A DNA stretch of 52,549 nt from a bacterium (GTDB taxonomy: Bacteria; Margulisbacteria; Marinamargulisbacteria; JABIPA01): assembly GCA_018698675.1 (NCBI GenBank), contig JABIPA010000060.1:1-52549 (forward strand), written 5' to 3'. A program made the position numbers and the translations under genes. The first letter of the stretch is position 1; each line of letters starts with the position of its first letter. The notes under the pieces were generated by a model. That model saw nothing but the letters and a program-made list of their open reading frames with translations. It had not been told where the DNA came from and searched no databases. Of the stretch, positions 1 to 8,138 are shown piece by piece.

Positions 1-208
1 CAACGCCTAAGCAAAGCGACAGGCAAGCCCTTCAATCAAAAAACATTAAGGTAAAAAACACAACGCCTAAGCAAAGCGATAGGAGATCCCTTCAATCAAA
101 AAACATTAAGGTAAAAAAAACACAACGCCTAAGCAAAGCGTCAAGCGAGCCCTTCAATCAAAAAACATTAAGGTAAAAAAAAACGCCTAAGCAAAGCGAC
201 AGGCGAGA
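1..208. repeat. Tandem array of 58-62 bp units (about 3.5 copies)
   Basis: Units start at about 1, 61, 123 and 182. Each has a constant first part (CAACGCCTAAGCAAAGCG), a variable core of about 10 nt, and a constant second part that begins CCCTTCAATC and ends in ATTAAGG plus an A-tract. The last copy loses the second part. The cores differ (for example ACAGGCAAG, ATAGGAGAT, TCAAGCGAG) while the flanks are nearly identical. CGCCT and AGGCG in the last copy can pair across the core. The array probably extends left of the window. It carries no credible ORF. The unit structure does not match CRISPR, because the changing part is only about 10 nt. Confidence 0.9.
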
Positions 209-249
209 CAATTTTCTAGCGAGGAAAGGTAGAAAACCCCGAATACCAC

Positions 250-351
250 AAATATTCCAAAATTTTTCAGTTTGGACGTCGAGAAAAGCGAAGCATATCA
301 ATGATATGTGAGCGAATCACGACGTTCAAAATGGAACATTTTGGGATATTT
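250..351. repeat. Long imperfect inverted repeat (hairpin) after the rod/hook-type gene
   Basis: The two arms of about 50 nt pair imperfectly: AAATATTCCAAAAT and TTTGGACGTCG on the left match ATTTTGGGATATTT and CGACGTTCAAA on the right, and the centre is the palindrome CATATCAATGATATG. The structure reaches into the stop codon of the minus-strand gene that ends at 350. It could end or stabilise that transcript, or be a REP/MITE-like element. There is no strong U-tract on either side, so a classic intrinsic terminator is not clear. Confidence 0.6.
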
Positions 352-1222
352 AAGCCGTTAGTTTTTGGATTAATTGGCCGATTACCTTTGATACGTCATC
401 GATTATTCCCTGAACAGCAGAGAATCCTCTGTTCAATTGGTTCATATCAAGAGCAACCTTTGCAACACTGATGTTAGAAGATTCTAATGATTCGGATTTA
501 ACATTCCCTAAAACACCGTCACCTGATATTCCAGATTCAAATGATTCTCCAGAAGCAGCGGTTGCTTTATAAGCACTTCCATCTGTCAAAACAAGACCAT
601 TTTTGTTTTTAAACGACGTGAGTGCAATTCTATACAAAGGAACTTGCTCAACCAAATCATCTGTACCCAATCCGGCGGCAACTTGGTCTTTCCTTGCTTG
701 ATAATTGTTCACTAAAATTCCACCATCAATAAACCCAACATCTGGATGTTCAGATATATCAATTGCTTCAGGCGTGTCACTAATAACAGTTCCATCTTCA
801 GAAAGAGGAAATGCATATACTTTTCTATCAAACGAATCCACTAAATGTTTACCCTGAAAATCAACATTAAAACGACCTGCTCGAGTAAAAACCTTAGGAG
901 ACCCAGACGAAAATTCTTGAGCAGATTGAGAGACTAAAAAGAAACCCTCACCTGAAATAGCAACATCTAATCCAGTACCAAATCCAATATTCCCTTGAGA
1001 AAAATCGGTTGATGTAGAACCTAATGTCATACTCGCACCAAGTTGAATTGGATTTGTTGTTTCACTTCCAGAAGATTCGACGTCATTATATAAAGTTGTA
1101 AACGATGCAAAGGTATATTTAAATCCAGGGGTATCAAAATTATCCGCATTTGAAATCGAGATTCTAAGCGACGACTCTAAAGCTTGTAACGAATTGCTTA
1201 TATTCTTATATATATCTAACAT
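350..1222 (-). CDS. Flagellar rod/hook-type protein (FlgG/FlgF/FlgE family)
   Basis: This is a 290-aa axial protein of the flagellar hook-basal body family, whose members are exported by the flagellar type III machinery and polymerise as rod or hook. The N-terminus has the family pattern (N25, then TPGFK at 31-35, with aromatic residues following). The family core runs from SQGNIGFGTG at 75 through LDVAISGEGFFLV at 85-97 and FTRAGRFNVD at 112-121. The C-terminal signature ESLESSNISV lies at 244-253 and a hydrophobic helix closes the chain. The protein has no cysteine. The start ATG follows GGGAG at a good distance. It is the last gene of a six-gene minus-strand run in which no other flagellar gene is recognisable, so it may serve a flagellum or a derived export structure. 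The length fits FlgG (about 260 aa) better than FlgE. I leave the symbol open because FlgF and FlgG cannot be separated here. Confidence 0.85.
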   Translation of the reverse strand: MLDIYKNISNSLQALESSLRISISNADNFDTPGFKYTFASFTTLYNDVESSGSETTNPIQLGASMTLGSTSTDFSQGNIGFGTGLDVAISGEGFFLVSQSAQEFSSGSPKVFTRAGRFNVDFQGKHLVDSFDRKVYAFPLSEDGTVISDTPEAIDISEHPDVGFIDGGILVNNYQARKDQVAAGLGTDDLVEQVPLYRIALTSFKNKNGLVLTDGSAYKATAASGESFESGISGDGVLGNVKSESLESSNISVAKVALDMNQLNRGFSAVQGIIDDVSKVIGQLIQKLTA

Positions 1223-1301
1223 TAATAACTCCCTATCCTTTTTCTACCATTGATTATTCCCAAATTCATAAGAAAATAACCAATCAAATAAACACTAAAC
1301 T

Positions 1302-3065
1302 CTAAGCTGCTTCTACTATATTCATATCTGAGGATAGAGTCACATCTGAAAACATTTTTTGCTTCAAATCTTCACCTAATTTGGACTCTTCATTCAAACG
1401 TTCCAATATTCCTCGATACTCTTTTTCTTTTCGAATTAACGATACTTCTTCTGGACTACCTTCCAAATGAATTAAAATTTTATTGTATTCTTGCTTAATG
1501 ATACCAAATATTGACTGATTTATCTTATCTCTAATCGCTTCAATATTCTTTTTCTCCATCGGCTCCCCTATTAACCGAAACCCTTTTAAAGATACCTTTA
1601 TTTTTTTACGAACCAAGATAAAGGCGGTTCCCTTCAATTCAGGAAGAGTTGCCCGCTCCTCAAAAGCTTCTTTTAACAAATCCGACAGACGATATCTTGC
1701 GAGAGCTTTCCCCTCTTCTTGTATCTTCTTAATTTTCTTTTCACTGAACGTTCCCAAGGACTTCATGGTCTTTTTCAGCTTCCTAATTTTTAAATTTAGC
1801 TGGATAGTTTGAGTTATCCCCTGCTTAATGTTTTTTTGCATGTACAAGGTTCTCAGCTGATCTTCAACGAGCTCAGGATTCTCAGACGATTCTCTTTTCT
1901 CCGAATCGTTCTTTCTCTGTCCGTCCTTAAAATCTGGCTCAGATTCCACATCCAAAATGCCCGTTTTTTCCGGATTTTTAAATTCCTTCAATCCAAAATC
2001 TTCTAACTTTTTATTAAAATCTTTCAAATACGTTGCAGAATTGAACCCAGAAATCCCAGCAATTGAACTAAATCTGTCAAACGCCTTTATAATCTCCTTA
2101 ATCGTGTCTCCACCTTTAAGTTTTGAAGATGTTAAAGCGGCATCCAATTCATAGCTTACAAACTGCTTCAGCGCCCTCTTAGACTCATTCTTAATTTCTT
2201 TAAGTTCGGATTCTCCCTCAAACACGCCCATCTCCTGTGCAAGTGATTTCATTTGAGAAAATTTTTCTTCATAAATAATATTATCGGCACCCATTTTTCT
2301 TGGGTTAAAGGTGAGTGCAAAATCGATAAATGATTTTTTTAACTGCTTTTTAAGGTCGCCTCTCATCATCTGATTAACTCGCCCTTCTAAGCTCTTTAAT
2401 TTCTTAATTGAAACAGGAAGTTGTTCTAGCTTCTGTCTTAATTGAGCCACCTCTTTTTTCTTTTGAGGTGTTCCATCAACCAATGCTTCCGAATATGCTG
2501 CCATATACTTTTGAAGAACAGTTTGAGTTTCAGCTAAAACCTTAGGGCTATGAGGATTATTCATTTGCCGTTGCGCCCCTTTTACTGGTTTTTTACCAGC
2601 CTTCGGTTGAACATATTTTTCTCCGTATCCCTGAATGGTACTTTCGGCAGTTTCTGTCTTCTTACCGTCTGAAGGTGTTTTTGCTGTTTCTGTATTTTCT
2701 TTTTTACCTTTTTTCTGAGCCTTCGACGCATATTGCTGAGATAAGATCGCTTGATCCTGGACATCTACTTTTGTCTCTTTAGCAAACATGTCTTTTATAG
2801 ATTTATCCATTTTACTTTTAAATTGTTTGTTGAGGGCATCGTTATTCTTGGAATTCTTTTTTAATTGTTTATCGATCTGATTCTGTAAAAATTCATCAGG
2901 ATCCATTTCTCTATCAATTAAAGAAACTGCCGTAGATTTATTAGATTTACTTTTCTTTTCTTTATCAACATTTTTTTCATTTTGCTTAGAATCAAATTCA
3001 ATTTTTTCAACTGTAGCTGATTCTTGCGCTCTAAGAGATTGTTGTTCTAATCGATTAACATTCAT
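1302..3065 (-). CDS. Unknown Lys/Glu-rich helical protein, 587 aa
   Basis: No family is recognised. Residues 1 to about 165 are low-complexity and highly charged (K, E, Q, S, T) and are probably disordered. The rest looks helical with coiled-coil-like heptads, for example LRQKLEQLPVSIKKLKSLEGRVNQMM cut short here as LRQKLEQLPVSIKKL, and basic segments towards the C-terminus. There is no signal peptide, no membrane segment and no cysteine. The start ATG is well placed behind AAGGA. It lies 20 nt after the 362-aa gene and 79 nt before the rod/hook-type gene, so all three are probably co-transcribed. The composition would suit a scaffold, chaperone-like or length-control protein of an export system, but that is only inference from context. 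Confidence 0.75.
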   Translation of the reverse strand: MNVNRLEQQSLRAQESATVEKIEFDSKQNEKNVDKEKKSKSNKSTAVSLIDREMDPDEFLQNQIDKQLKKNSKNNDALNKQFKSKMDKSIKDMFAKETKVDVQDQAILSQQYASKAQKKGKKENTETAKTPSDGKKTETAESTIQGYGEKYVQPKAGKKPVKGAQRQMNNPHSPKVLAETQTVLQKYMAAYSEALVDGTPQKKKEVAQLRQKLEQLPVSIKKLKSLEGRVNQMMRGDLKKQLKKSFIDFALTFNPRKMGADNIIYEEKFSQMKSLAQEMGVFEGESELKEIKNESKRALKQFVSYELDAALTSSKLKGGDTIKEIIKAFDRFSSIAGISGFNSATYLKDFNKKLEDFGLKEFKNPEKTGILDVESEPDFKDGQRKNDSEKRESSENPELVEDQLRTLYMQKNIKQGITQTIQLNLKIRKLKKTMKSLGTFSEKKIKKIQEEGKALARYRLSDLLKEAFEERATLPELKGTAFILVRKKIKVSLKGFRLIGEPMEKKNIEAIRDKINQSIFGIIKQEYNKILIHLEGSPEEVSLIRKEKEYRGILERLNEESKLGEDLKQKMFSDVTLSSDMNIVEAA

Positions 3066-3085
3066 ATAGTTAGTCCTTATTCATT

Positions 3086-4174
3086 CTAAATATTTATCTC
3101 TTCTTTTTGCTTCTTATCCATGACTTTCAAGCCGGCCTTTACCATTTCTTGTTCTTTTTTATCTTTCTCTGCTATTGCTCTATAATTTCGATCATGTTTT
3201 TTAATTCTATCGCTAGCTCTACGAATATATAAATTTAATTTGTCTAACTTCTTTCGAACATCAAAAATAGAAAGCTCTTCTTTGTTCGGATCATCAATTT
3301 TTACACTAACTGACTTTTTCTCTTCCTTTTTTGTCTGTTTCTTAAACTCAAAATAATTAAATTGACTAGAAACGGTCTCTTTTTCTGCTTCAAACTCGTC
3401 AATAATACGTCTACATTGTGTAGACTGTTCTTCTAAAACTCGAGTATTAGACCAATAATCTGCCTTATCCATGAACTTCAATTGAGTTAAAAGCTGAGCC
3501 TGAATCTCCTGAAATTTAGCCATAGGCTTCCGAGCTTTTTTCGTCTTTCCAAACACCAATGTTACAAGCTCCATATTATAAATATTTTCACAAACTTGCT
3601 CTAACAAATCGACAACCGTTGTTTCTATCGCTTGCTTCTTTAACTCTTCTAGCTCCTGAGCCGACACCCCTAACGATGATAATAACTGACCGACCATCCC
3701 CATTTTAAACCCTGCATATTTCGCTAAAAAGAAATTATGCGACTTCGTCTGAATCACGTTCTGCATATACGACTGTTTTAAATGAGGTAGCTTTTCAGTA
3801 AAATCAATTTTTACCCCCATAAACTTCATAATAGCGGTACCTTCATTCTTAAGATCAACAGATGTTGCCATATAGGAAGAATCAGGCTCTGTAATTTGAA
3901 AGTCACCTGTATCATCCTGCTCCCATCGAAACGATCTGATTTGAACCTTATCTTTTATAGACATCGCCTTTTTGGCTTTTAAAGTAGCGTCCGTTTTATC
4001 AAGCTTGTTTACCTTAGTATCATCTTCTTCTTGCACTTCATGTTGCTGTTTGCGTTCTCTATTGTTATGGGTTTGTGTTTTTTCTTTGAGTTCGTTTTGA
4101 ATCTTTTTGTAGTATTCGTGATTTCCTAATTTACTTGCCCTATCTGGGTCTATACTTCCAATGTCTCGAGCCAT
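3086..4174 (-). CDS. Unknown charged helical protein, 362 aa
   Basis: No family is recognised. The first 70 residues are charged and probably disordered. Residues about 75-230 form the most globular part, with FRWEQDDTGDFQI near 80 and a moderately hydrophobic stretch FFLAKYAGFKMGMVGQLLSSLGV around 150 (given here only by its key residues F, Y, G, M). The C-terminal 130 residues are Lys/Glu-rich and coiled-coil-like. It has two cysteines and no membrane segment. The stop codon of the upstream 914-aa gene is only 2 nt before this ATG, and the ribosome site AGGA lies at the very end of that gene, so translation is likely coupled. This tight pairing suggests the two products work together. Confidence 0.75.
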   Translation of the reverse strand: MARDIGSIDPDRASKLGNHEYYKKIQNELKEKTQTHNNRERKQQHEVQEEDDTKVNKLDKTDATLKAKKAMSIKDKVQIRSFRWEQDDTGDFQITEPDSSYMATSVDLKNEGTAIMKFMGVKIDFTEKLPHLKQSYMQNVIQTKSHNFFLAKYAGFKMGMVGQLLSSLGVSAQELEELKKQAIETTVVDLLEQVCENIYNMELVTLVFGKTKKARKPMAKFQEIQAQLLTQLKFMDKADYWSNTRVLEEQSTQCRRIIDEFEAEKETVSSQFNYFEFKKQTKKEEKKSVSVKIDDPNKEELSIFDVRKKLDKLNLYIRRASDRIKKHDRNYRAIAEKDKKEQEMVKAGLKVMDKKQKEEINI

Positions 4175-4176
4175 AT

Positions 4177-6921
4177 TTATTTTTTCCTAGATTTACTCTT
4201 TGCTTGTTCTGCTTTACGTTTAGTTGCCGCCTTTTTACTAGCGTTCTCTATTCGTATTCTTGTTTGTTTAGCTTTTTTAATAGATAATTTTTCAGCTTTC
4301 TTTATTCGCCCTTTTATCTTTGCTGTGGCACGTTTTTCTTCTCGTTTAAGACGATCAAACTCATCTTTTTCATCAGAATAAGCATCTTTCTTCTTTCTCC
4401 AATTCAAACGACTCATCGAGTTCATTGTGCCTATTTCAAAAACTTCCTTACCAATACCAAATGCCGCTTTTTGCTGAATATAGGTATTAATTTGTTTACC
4501 CCAGCTTTCTCCTCCAGTAGAAAAAAACCGATCAAATCCACGAATTCCTGTATAATCATTTTCAGGATCTTCCATCGCACCTTCATTATTATAATGAGGC
4601 AAAAAATCAACCTGTAATCGATATAAATCACTTTCTGACGTAATAAACTCTGTGGATTCAATTGATCCAGCATTATCGATAAGTACTCTTAAATTTGTTC
4701 GATTATAAACGCCACCTTCATAAGTATCCGCAGCATGTCCAGGCCCACCTGCATTCGTCGGGTCAAACCCTCCAACAACAGGTTCTAAAGCCGCTATAAA
4801 GGATCTAATATTATCTAAAAACGCTTGGGCTTCTTCTTCCGATCCGAATGTCGTATATAGAGGTTGGTCTTCCTTGTCTTCCCATCCAGCAACATATTTA
4901 TATGCATCTGTAGGCACTTCTTCACCACTACCTTCAGGGGGAATCAAAGACGCATCTTGAACGATTCTATCTTTTTCAAGATTCCACTCTGTCCACGTTG
5001 CCTTAGGGTAAACTTTAACCTCAAATTGGTCTCCGTCTTTCGTTCCCTTAACGCGTCCATTTCCACCTTTTGATTCTAAATCAATACCAGTCATCGATTC
5101 AAAAATATCAAATGCTACATTATAGGCATAACGAGCTGTTTCATACTTTTCAATCGACGTACTTCCCATATTTACAAACTCTAATATCTCTTCAAGCCTA
5201 AATGATTGACCATCTGGTCCTTGTAATTTTAAGTTTTTTCGCTTTTCCCCGCCAACCGTTGTTCTATCCAACGATTCGATACCAAATGCTCCATTAGCCG
5301 CAATTTTTAATTTATCAAAAACAATTTGTTCGGCTGATACTGGTTTTCCTACACTAAACCTGAAATTGGGGTCTAAAAAGGTAAAAGAAGGTCCAATATT
5401 ACCATTCCCAGTCAAATACCCGTGCTCGATCAAGGTAGATTTCCACTCACTTCCACTCAATCCACCAATACCATTTAATTCATCGGTATCCATAACACCT
5501 TGGCCTTTAAGCTTCTTAGAAATTAAATTTGCGTCAAGATGTGCCAAATAATTCCCAATCATCTTATCTTTAAAATCCATATTCTGAGAAATTGGGGCCG
5601 AGGCTCCGGTGATATCACTTTCGCCCCATTCATTCCACGTATCCATCATCTTGGAAACAGAACTAGCCATTGCAGGTAAAGACCCAAATGGAATCATCAT
5701 CGCTTTATTATTTAAATGCTGGCCTATTTCTTCCCACCATTGTTTAGAATTTTCAACAACGCCATCTACTTTACTTAATTGCGCTTCTTCTGAGCCATAT
5801 TGATTAGGCAGGTCATATACCCGTCCGATAATATCTTTATAGGCACTGATTCCACGTTTTTTAGATTCATATCCTAATAATAAAAATGAAAAAGCTTCCT
5901 CTTCTCCAAAGTTTCTCCAAATTTCAGACATGCCCAATGTGTAAAAATTAGCATTTATATCAAATGTTTTAATATCTCCATTATCCTTATAAGGGTCGGC
6001 GGCTCCTTCCCAATTCAAATCATTATCAACATCGTCTTTATTATTTACATTTTCAAATTTCGTTAAATTACCCGTAGTACCAATTCTTTTCATTTCTTGA
6101 ATTTTTTGTAGCCATTCATTTGAGGAATCCCATACGCTACTATCCATATTACCTATAGCGGCCAAAGGAGATGCGAACCGTTGATTTAGCTGATTTAAAG
6201 CTTCACTAGATTCAAACACATCGTAATCTCCGCCCTCTTTTTTAAATGGATTCCAAGATGATGCGCCATGATATAAGTTTAAATTATGAGACCACGTATT
6301 TCCTTGCGCTGCAAAAAAACCTTTTTCATAAGTTTCTCCATAAAGCTCCTCATTTGTTTGCCCATATACATCGTCTATCAAATAATTATCTGGTGACGGG
6401 TCCATGATTCCAAGTTCTTCTGTCGGGTGACCATCTTCATCAAAAAACAAACCAAACTTTTCACTTTTAACCTTGTTCTTATTTTTAGATTCTTTAAATA
6501 ATACTTTTTTTGGATTCCAAAATGCAGAATTTAATGCAAATCGGTAATCCGTGTAATTCGCTGACTTTGTTAACTCGTTGTTATATTTATCACCAGTTTG
6601 ATCCAAAAATGCCAACTTTGCTCGTGGCATAAAATCTAATAATTTTTGGAAATTTGCAATTTGACGTGTTGCTTTGATACTAGCGGAGGTTTTCATTGCT
6701 GAATAATCTGATTTTGAAAGTTTTGAATTTAAACTAAAGAAAGGATCTGAGGATTTCATTAAATTTAATTGTTTAAAAGAATCTTCTTTTGCAACAATAT
6801 CAGCCAGTCGCTTACCAAATTCATCGGCAAGCCCAATTTTCCAGACATTTTTAACTCTGGCATCCATTTGAAGAGGAATGGCAGCAGGTTTCGGTTTATT
6901 AAAATTATCAATACCAGACAT
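4177..6921 (-). CDS. Unknown large exported-type protein, 914 aa, Cys-free
   Basis: No family is recognised. Residues 1 to about 130 are helical. The middle (about 150-800) is rich in Asp, Gly, Asn, Trp and Tyr and looks globular. It includes the motif EHGYLTGNGNI with Tyr at about 502, which resembles motifs in the 5605-aa protein (Tyr610, Gly2346) and in the partial giant at the right edge (Tyr527). The last 80 or so residues are strongly basic (K/R/A) and helical. I see no signal peptide, membrane helix or cysteine. The ribosome site is weak (AGGA about 12 nt upstream). It is the largest gene of the minus-strand cluster and lies directly upstream of the coupled 362-aa gene. A structural or secreted component is plausible from composition and context only. 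Confidence 0.75.
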   Translation of the reverse strand: MSGIDNFNKPKPAAIPLQMDARVKNVWKIGLADEFGKRLADIVAKEDSFKQLNLMKSSDPFFSLNSKLSKSDYSAMKTSASIKATRQIANFQKLLDFMPRAKLAFLDQTGDKYNNELTKSANYTDYRFALNSAFWNPKKVLFKESKNKNKVKSEKFGLFFDEDGHPTEELGIMDPSPDNYLIDDVYGQTNEELYGETYEKGFFAAQGNTWSHNLNLYHGASSWNPFKKEGGDYDVFESSEALNQLNQRFASPLAAIGNMDSSVWDSSNEWLQKIQEMKRIGTTGNLTKFENVNNKDDVDNDLNWEGAADPYKDNGDIKTFDINANFYTLGMSEIWRNFGEEEAFSFLLLGYESKKRGISAYKDIIGRVYDLPNQYGSEEAQLSKVDGVVENSKQWWEEIGQHLNNKAMMIPFGSLPAMASSVSKMMDTWNEWGESDITGASAPISQNMDFKDKMIGNYLAHLDANLISKKLKGQGVMDTDELNGIGGLSGSEWKSTLIEHGYLTGNGNIGPSFTFLDPNFRFSVGKPVSAEQIVFDKLKIAANGAFGIESLDRTTVGGEKRKNLKLQGPDGQSFRLEEILEFVNMGSTSIEKYETARYAYNVAFDIFESMTGIDLESKGGNGRVKGTKDGDQFEVKVYPKATWTEWNLEKDRIVQDASLIPPEGSGEEVPTDAYKYVAGWEDKEDQPLYTTFGSEEEAQAFLDNIRSFIAALEPVVGGFDPTNAGGPGHAADTYEGGVYNRTNLRVLIDNAGSIESTEFITSESDLYRLQVDFLPHYNNEGAMEDPENDYTGIRGFDRFFSTGGESWGKQINTYIQQKAAFGIGKEVFEIGTMNSMSRLNWRKKKDAYSDEKDEFDRLKREEKRATAKIKGRIKKAEKLSIKKAKQTRIRIENASKKAATKRKAEQAKSKSRKK

Positions 6922-7003
6922 TTATTAACACCGTCCTACTTTAAAATTTATAAGTCTTTCTATATTTATAGCTTTCAATCTAAATTAAACGACCCGTTTT
7001 CAG

Positions 7004-7040
7004 GCTTGCGTGCTATGTATGTCTATACATAAATACAAGC
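7004..7040 (-). promoter_or_regulatory. Stem-loop between the 108-aa and 914-aa genes
   Basis: The outer arms GCTTG (7004-7008) and CAAGC (7036-7040) enclose the inner arms TATGTAT (7014-7020) and ATACATA (7025-7031). The structure lies in the 148-nt gap after the small 108-aa gene. It has no T-run on the minus-strand 3' side. It could protect the 3' end of the small-gene message or act as a partial terminator, so that the small protein is made in excess over the downstream large proteins. The pairing is seen; the role is inferred. Confidence 0.4.
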
Positions 7041-7069
7041 ATGGAAGCGGATAGTTTAATTTAAGCTGA

Positions 7070-7396
7070 CTATTGAAGTGTCCATAATTTAATTTCATTC
7101 TTTAGACCAAGTTTCGCTAAACCGACCATCGCGTCTTTAGCGGCATTCAATGACTCCATATGAAGTTGCAATGCAAGCAATCCACCAGCACTATCCATTG
7201 TTGCAACAAGACCTGTCGATAATTCAACTTCTCCATTAAGCAAAAGTCCTGATTGTATGCGTGATAATTCGTCTAAAAAAGACTGATTCGCAATATAATC
7301 ACCATATGCAAAATCATATACGTGGTTAATCTTGTTGTTGTTGACTTGATCAACAAAAACTCTTCCTGATATTGCTGTTGCTACTCCTTCTGCCAT
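7070..7396 (-). CDS. Small MAEGV protein, 108 aa, possible exported rod-like subunit
   Basis: No family can be assigned with certainty. The protein begins MAEGV, as does the neighbouring 88-aa protein. It lacks cysteine and ends in a long amphipathic helical region (LLALQLHMESLNAAKD and onward to the C-terminus). Size and layout (short N-terminal part, C-terminal helices, Q and N at spaced positions) loosely recall inner-rod proteins of type III secretion such as PrgJ/YscI, but no diagnostic residues prove it. The start has a near-ideal ribosome site (AAAGGAG, 6 nt before ATG), which predicts strong translation. It sits between the 88-aa gene and the 914-aa gene and is separated from the latter by a stem-loop. 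A small abundant exported subunit is the favoured but unproven idea. Confidence 0.7.
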   Translation of the reverse strand: MAEGVATAISGRVFVDQVNNNKINHVYDFAYGDYIANQSFLDELSRIQSGLLLNGEVELSTGLVATMDSAGGLLALQLHMESLNAAKDAMVGLAKLGLKNEIKLWTLQ

Positions 7397-7475
7397 TTTT
7401 TACTCCTTTAAACGAAAAGTTGCCTCTACTACGTAGTTATTCCAAAGTTTTTCAGACTGATTTCTAATTTTCATG

Positions 7476-7496
7476 TTTCATATCAACAATATGAAA
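7476..7496 (-). promoter_or_regulatory. Perfect 8-bp inverted repeat upstream of the 108-aa gene
   Basis: The arms TTTCATAT (7476-7483) and ATATGAAA (7489-7496) are separated by CAACA. It lies in the 185-nt gap between the two small MAEGV genes, about 80 nt before the 108-aa start codon. TATTCCAA at 7438-7445 and TTGGAATA at 7526-7533 flank it as an outer, widely spaced pair. It may be an operator or an RNA stem; it has no T-run typical of a terminator. Confidence 0.35.
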
Positions 7497-7581
7497 ACAA
7501 AAACTAAACACAGCCCTGGAACCTATTGGAATAGCCGCATAATAAAAGGCAACTTTCCAAAATATCAATTCGGGTTAAAAA

Positions 7582-7848
7582 TTACCCGGCTTGTTGTGCG
7601 ATTTTTTGTGAAACTGTAGAAACAGTTTTGGTTGCTTTTTCTGGCAATCCTTTAGATACCGCATATCTAGTCTCTGCTTCGGTTAAACCCAATTGAGTTT
7701 TAACCATTCCACCAAGAGACGTTCCGCCTTCTTCCGAATCATCTAAAAAATCTCTCATACTTCCTAATTGAGATTCAAAATCACTACCAGCTGCCGCTGC
7801 CGAATCTTCTCTATCTGCGGAATTACTAAAATCTACTCCCTCAGCCAT
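7582..7848 (-). CDS. Small MAEGV protein, 88 aa, possible exported subunit
   Basis: This is a small acidic protein with no recognised family. It begins MAEGVDFSNSADRED, has an Ala/Ser/Asp-rich N-terminal half that is probably flexible, and a helical C-terminal half (LGLTEAETRYAVSKGLP, then a Lys/Thr/Val/Gln helix). It has no cysteine, no signal peptide and no membrane helix. The start has a very strong ribosome site (AAGGAG, 7 nt before ATG). It is the first gene of the minus-strand run and shares its first five residues with the next gene, which suggests a common N-terminal export signal or recent duplication of the translation start region. Type III needle proteins have this size, but the sequence itself shows no needle-family motif that I can point to. 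Confidence 0.7.
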   Translation of the reverse strand: MAEGVDFSNSADREDSAAAAGSDFESQLGSMRDFLDDSEEGGTSLGGMVKTQLGLTEAETRYAVSKGLPEKATKTVSTVSQKIAQQAG

Positions 7849-7987
7849 GTTATTACTCCTTGTTTTTTTATTTGGTTAAATCACGCTTTCATTAATCAAT
7901 TTTGTTAATTACTCACTTTAAATTTAAGACTCAACCTAGTTTTAATTTTAATTCTATACTTGAATTATTATATTCTTATATAATAGT

Positions 7988-8011
7988 CTTTGTTCAGCAT
8001 TCAGAACAAAG
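7988..8011. promoter_or_regulatory. Operator-like inverted repeat in the divergent gap
   Basis: CTTTGTTC (7988-7995) and GAACAAAG (8004-8011) form a perfect 8-bp inverted repeat with an 8-nt spacer. It sits in the 290-nt gap between the divergent 88-aa (-) and 198-aa (+) genes, beside an AT-rich TATAAT-like sequence at 7979-7984. The half-site GTTC/GAAC is arranged in the opposite sense to a Gram-positive LexA box, so I do not call it an SOS site. A dimeric repressor site controlling one or both genes is possible. Confidence 0.4.
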
Positions 8012-8138
8012 TAGAGTGTTGTTGTCTTATACGATTCACCTCCGGGTTTTAATCTTGCCTTATTTGTGGCAGTTTATAAGAGTATCGACCTTTCTCTATT
8101 TTATTTTGTATCGATATTTTTTAATATAAAAGTTAATT

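Noticed and set aside
1-208. CRISPR-like array
   Set aside because: The repeated part is about 50 nt per unit and the changing part only about 10 nt, the units differ in length, and no cas gene is near. A tandem repeat explains it.
7070-7848. Firm assignment of the MAEGV proteins as type III needle (YscF) and rod (YscI) proteins
   Set aside because: Only size, helix pattern and context agree; no diagnostic residues are visible, so this is kept as a hypothesis.
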